From Candidatus Methylomirabilota bacterium (GTDB lineage: Bacteria; Methylomirabilota; Methylomirabilia; Methylomirabilales; Methylomirabilaceae), in contig JACQQF010000060.1 in assembly GCA_016207095.1 (NCBI GenBank), forward strand, positions 1 to 44,264: a stretch of DNA of 44,264 bases, read 5' to 3'. Shown piece by piece: positions 42,732 to 44,264 of this stretch. The first letter of the stretch is position 1; the number at the start of each line of letters is the position of its first letter. The notes beneath the pieces were generated by a model, which did not search any database, had not been told where the DNA came from, and was given only the letters and a program-made list of their open reading frames with translations. Made by a program: the position numbers and the translations under genes.

Positions 42732-43900
42732 CGACGACGCTCTTGAAGGACCTCCTCGCAAACTCGGAGTAGGCGCTTCGCGGCCGCCTGCCAGCTATGA
42801 GCTTCCAGCACCCATCGCCTGCCATTTTCCCCCAGGCGTCGGGCTGCCTCTTGGTCTTCCAGTAGACGGACGATCTCCTTTCCGAGCGCCTCGGGATCTT
42901 CGGGGGGAACCGGCGCGATCCCTTCGGCCCGGCTCAGGAGATCGCGGAGGGGGGGGATGGCGCTGGCCACCACTGGTCGCCCGCAGGCCAGGTAATCGAA
43001 AAGCTTGAGAGGCGATGCGTCGCCTCTGTCGGCCAGGAACGGCGCCACGCAGAGCTCCGTGGCCCCGATGTACAGCGGGACCCCCGGGTAGGGTACCTGT
43101 CCGGTGAAGAGGAATGAGGCCGACAGACCTCGCTTCGATATCCTTTCGGCCCATGTCCGTCGCATGACACCATCGCCCACCAACAAGAATCTGACATCTG
43201 GGAACCGACGGACGATGGCTGGAGCAGCATCGATCAGAACATCGATCCCCTGATGCCGGAAAAACGAGCCCACAAAGCCGACGTAGCGGCCGGCTGGGTC
43301 GAGGCCCAACCTCTGGCGGCATACAGCGCTGTCCATGGGGCGGAATAGCTCGGGGTCGGTGGCGCTCTCGATCAGGACGGTCTTCTCTGGTGGCACCAGG
43401 TAGCGCTGCCAGAGCATGTCCTGTAAACCCATCGAGATCGGGATGATCCTGTCGCAATACCTGAAGTTGGCCCAGTCGATCAGCTTGATCATGCCCAACC
43501 GGATGCCCGACGCCCGCTGGGCACGATAATAGGCGTAGGAATCGCCGTTCACCTCGATGACCAGGGGTGCCCGCATGACCTTGGCCAGGAGGATCGATAG
43601 CGGCGAGTGCATGGTCCGCATGTAGATGATATCGGGGCTCACCCTCACCGCTCGCAGCAGGGGGACCGCAAAGAGCAGGAGATAGATCAGGAGAGGCCGA
43701 ATAACTGGGAGATCGAGATATGGGATCTCAACCGCCTCAAGCGAGGGGAATTCCCGAAGCCGAGTCCCCGCGGGGACGAAGAGCACGACCCGGTGCCCCA
43801 GAGTTCGACACTGGGCAGCCAGCTCCCAGATCTTCCTGAAGCCGCCCATGCCGCTCTGCACCACGGGATCATGCTCATACGACAGGAAGAATATGGTCAC
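42728..43900 (-). CDS. GT4-family glycosyltransferase
   Basis: 390 residues. Starts MTIFFLSYEHDPVVQSGMGG; VIEVNGDSYAYYRAQRASG; ESATDPELFRP; VGFVGSFFRHQGIDVLIDAA; FLFTGQVPYPGVPLYIGATE; and DASPLKLFDYLACGRPVVAS at the nucleotide-sugar site, where the usual first glutamate of E-x7-E is replaced by aspartate-containing sequence, as in a subset of GT4 enzymes. First visible gene of the run read toward 41571. Confidence 0.88.
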   Translation of the reverse strand: MTIFFLSYEHDPVVQSGMGGFRKIWELAAQCRTLGHRVVLFVPAGTRLREFPSLEAVEIPYLDLPVIRPLLIYLLLFAVPLLRAVRVSPDIIYMRTMHSPLSILLAKVMRAPLVIEVNGDSYAYYRAQRASGIRLGMIKLIDWANFRYCDRIIPISMGLQDMLWQRYLVPPEKTVLIESATDPELFRPMDSAVCRQRLGLDPAGRYVGFVGSFFRHQGIDVLIDAAPAIVRRFPDVRFLLVGDGVMRRTWAERISKRGLSASFLFTGQVPYPGVPLYIGATELCVAPFLADRGDASPLKLFDYLACGRPVVASAIPPLRDLLSRAEGIAPVPPEDPEALGKEIVRLLEDQEAARRLGENGRRWVLEAHSWQAAAKRLLRVCEEVLQERRR

Positions 43901-43994
43901 GAATCCTCCCGCGTGATGTGCTCCGTCTATCGCTTCTCGCCAGTCGGCTTGGCCGACCCAGCAACCTAGGCAATTCTAAAAGAACATGCTTTCG

Positions 43995-44264
43995 TTAGAC
44001 CCCCTCCGGGGAAGGCTTGACGGCCGTGGCGATGAGAATGTCACTGAAGATGTTGGGCCAGCGAGAGACGAACCAGCGCAGGCGGAGCCCATGGCCGGTC
44101 ATCCGCACCGGACGGAGGCCGGCCCGTGACAGAGTCTCGGCGAAGAGGCGGGAGTCGAACTGGTGCAGGTGGCGTCGATCCATCGCGGGGGGCGGCACCC
44201 GTCCTCGTAGTAGCGCGAGGCGGAACCGCCAGTAGGCGAGATTCGGTACGGTGACAACAGCGTA
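43995..44264 (-). CDS. Class I SAM methyltransferase, C-terminal fragment (cut by window edge)
   Basis: At least 89 residues, reading from the window end (YAVVTVPNLAYWRFRLALLR) through HLHQFDSRLFAETLSRAGLR to KPSPEGV. The VPN-x5-R pattern followed by HL-x-x-F-x-x-x-x-F-x-x-x-L-x-x-AG is typical of the last strands of small Rossmann methyltransferases. The 5' end with the SAM motif is outside the window. It lies about 90 bases upstream of the glycosyltransferase gene. Confidence 0.7.
   Translation of the reverse strand, partial: YAVVTVPNLAYWRFRLALLRGRVPPPAMDRRHLHQFDSRLFAETLSRAGLRPVRMTGHGLRLRWFVSRWPNIFSDILIATAVKPSPEGV

Overview
The window is a GC-rich bacterial chromosome segment with dense gene packing, short spacers and Gram-negative style envelope genes (SecG, a lipoprotein, a polyprenyl-phosphate sugar-phosphate transferase). 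No marker here fixes the taxon. My guess, from general gene style and the intergenic repeats, is an uncultured lineage such as NC10/Methylomirabilota. That is inference only.

Layout. (1) 1-12390, plus strand: a secretome island. It holds a subtilisin-like S8 protease, several exported Ig-fold or CARDB-like proteins (two are clear paralogues), an ECF sigma/anti-sigma pair, and an intracellular-type M4 metalloprotease followed by a small protein resembling its inhibitor, emfourin. Four sites with the bipartite pattern TGAACC-N15/16-CGAC(A) lie upstream of these genes and of the sigma operon, suggesting one ECF regulon. (2) 12485-16349, plus strand: a lower-glycolysis block gap-pgk-tpiA-secG, preceded by a good sigma-70-type promoter with a terminator-like hairpin directly after it. 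(3) 16451-23734, plus strand: a tight run of seven genes around an orphan GlmL/MutL-type ATPase, with a KOW-ending protein, a fibronectin-type membrane protein and three further membrane proteins. No B12-dependent mutase gene is next to it; this is the best candidate for an uncharacterised system. (4) 23767-28627: a DMT transporter, tRNA-Leu(GAG), a lipoprotein and a UvrA lacking about 70 residues. (5) 28631-44264, minus strand: an exopolysaccharide/O-antigen-type cluster with a WecA-like initiating transferase, two DegT-type aminotransferases, a PIG-L deacetylase, WbqC, a PHP-type membrane protein, four GT4 glycosyltransferases, two methyltransferases (one cut by the window edge) and AsnB.

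The most striking structure is in the spacers. Between about 11.9 and 23.8 kb nearly every spacer between adjacent genes is an array of degenerate 7-nt repeats, usually a left arm, a short loop and a complementary right arm. Arrays use different heptamers at different sites, start within a few bases of the upstream stop codon (often supplying it), and run up to or into the next start codon. One has entered a coding sequence in frame. Three other repeat families are layered on this: about 106-bp elements with terminal inverted repeats around TAGTGCCGTTCCAAC (confined to the secretome and polysaccharide regions), a GCTCAGGAC-containing repeat at gene ends, and small palindromes.
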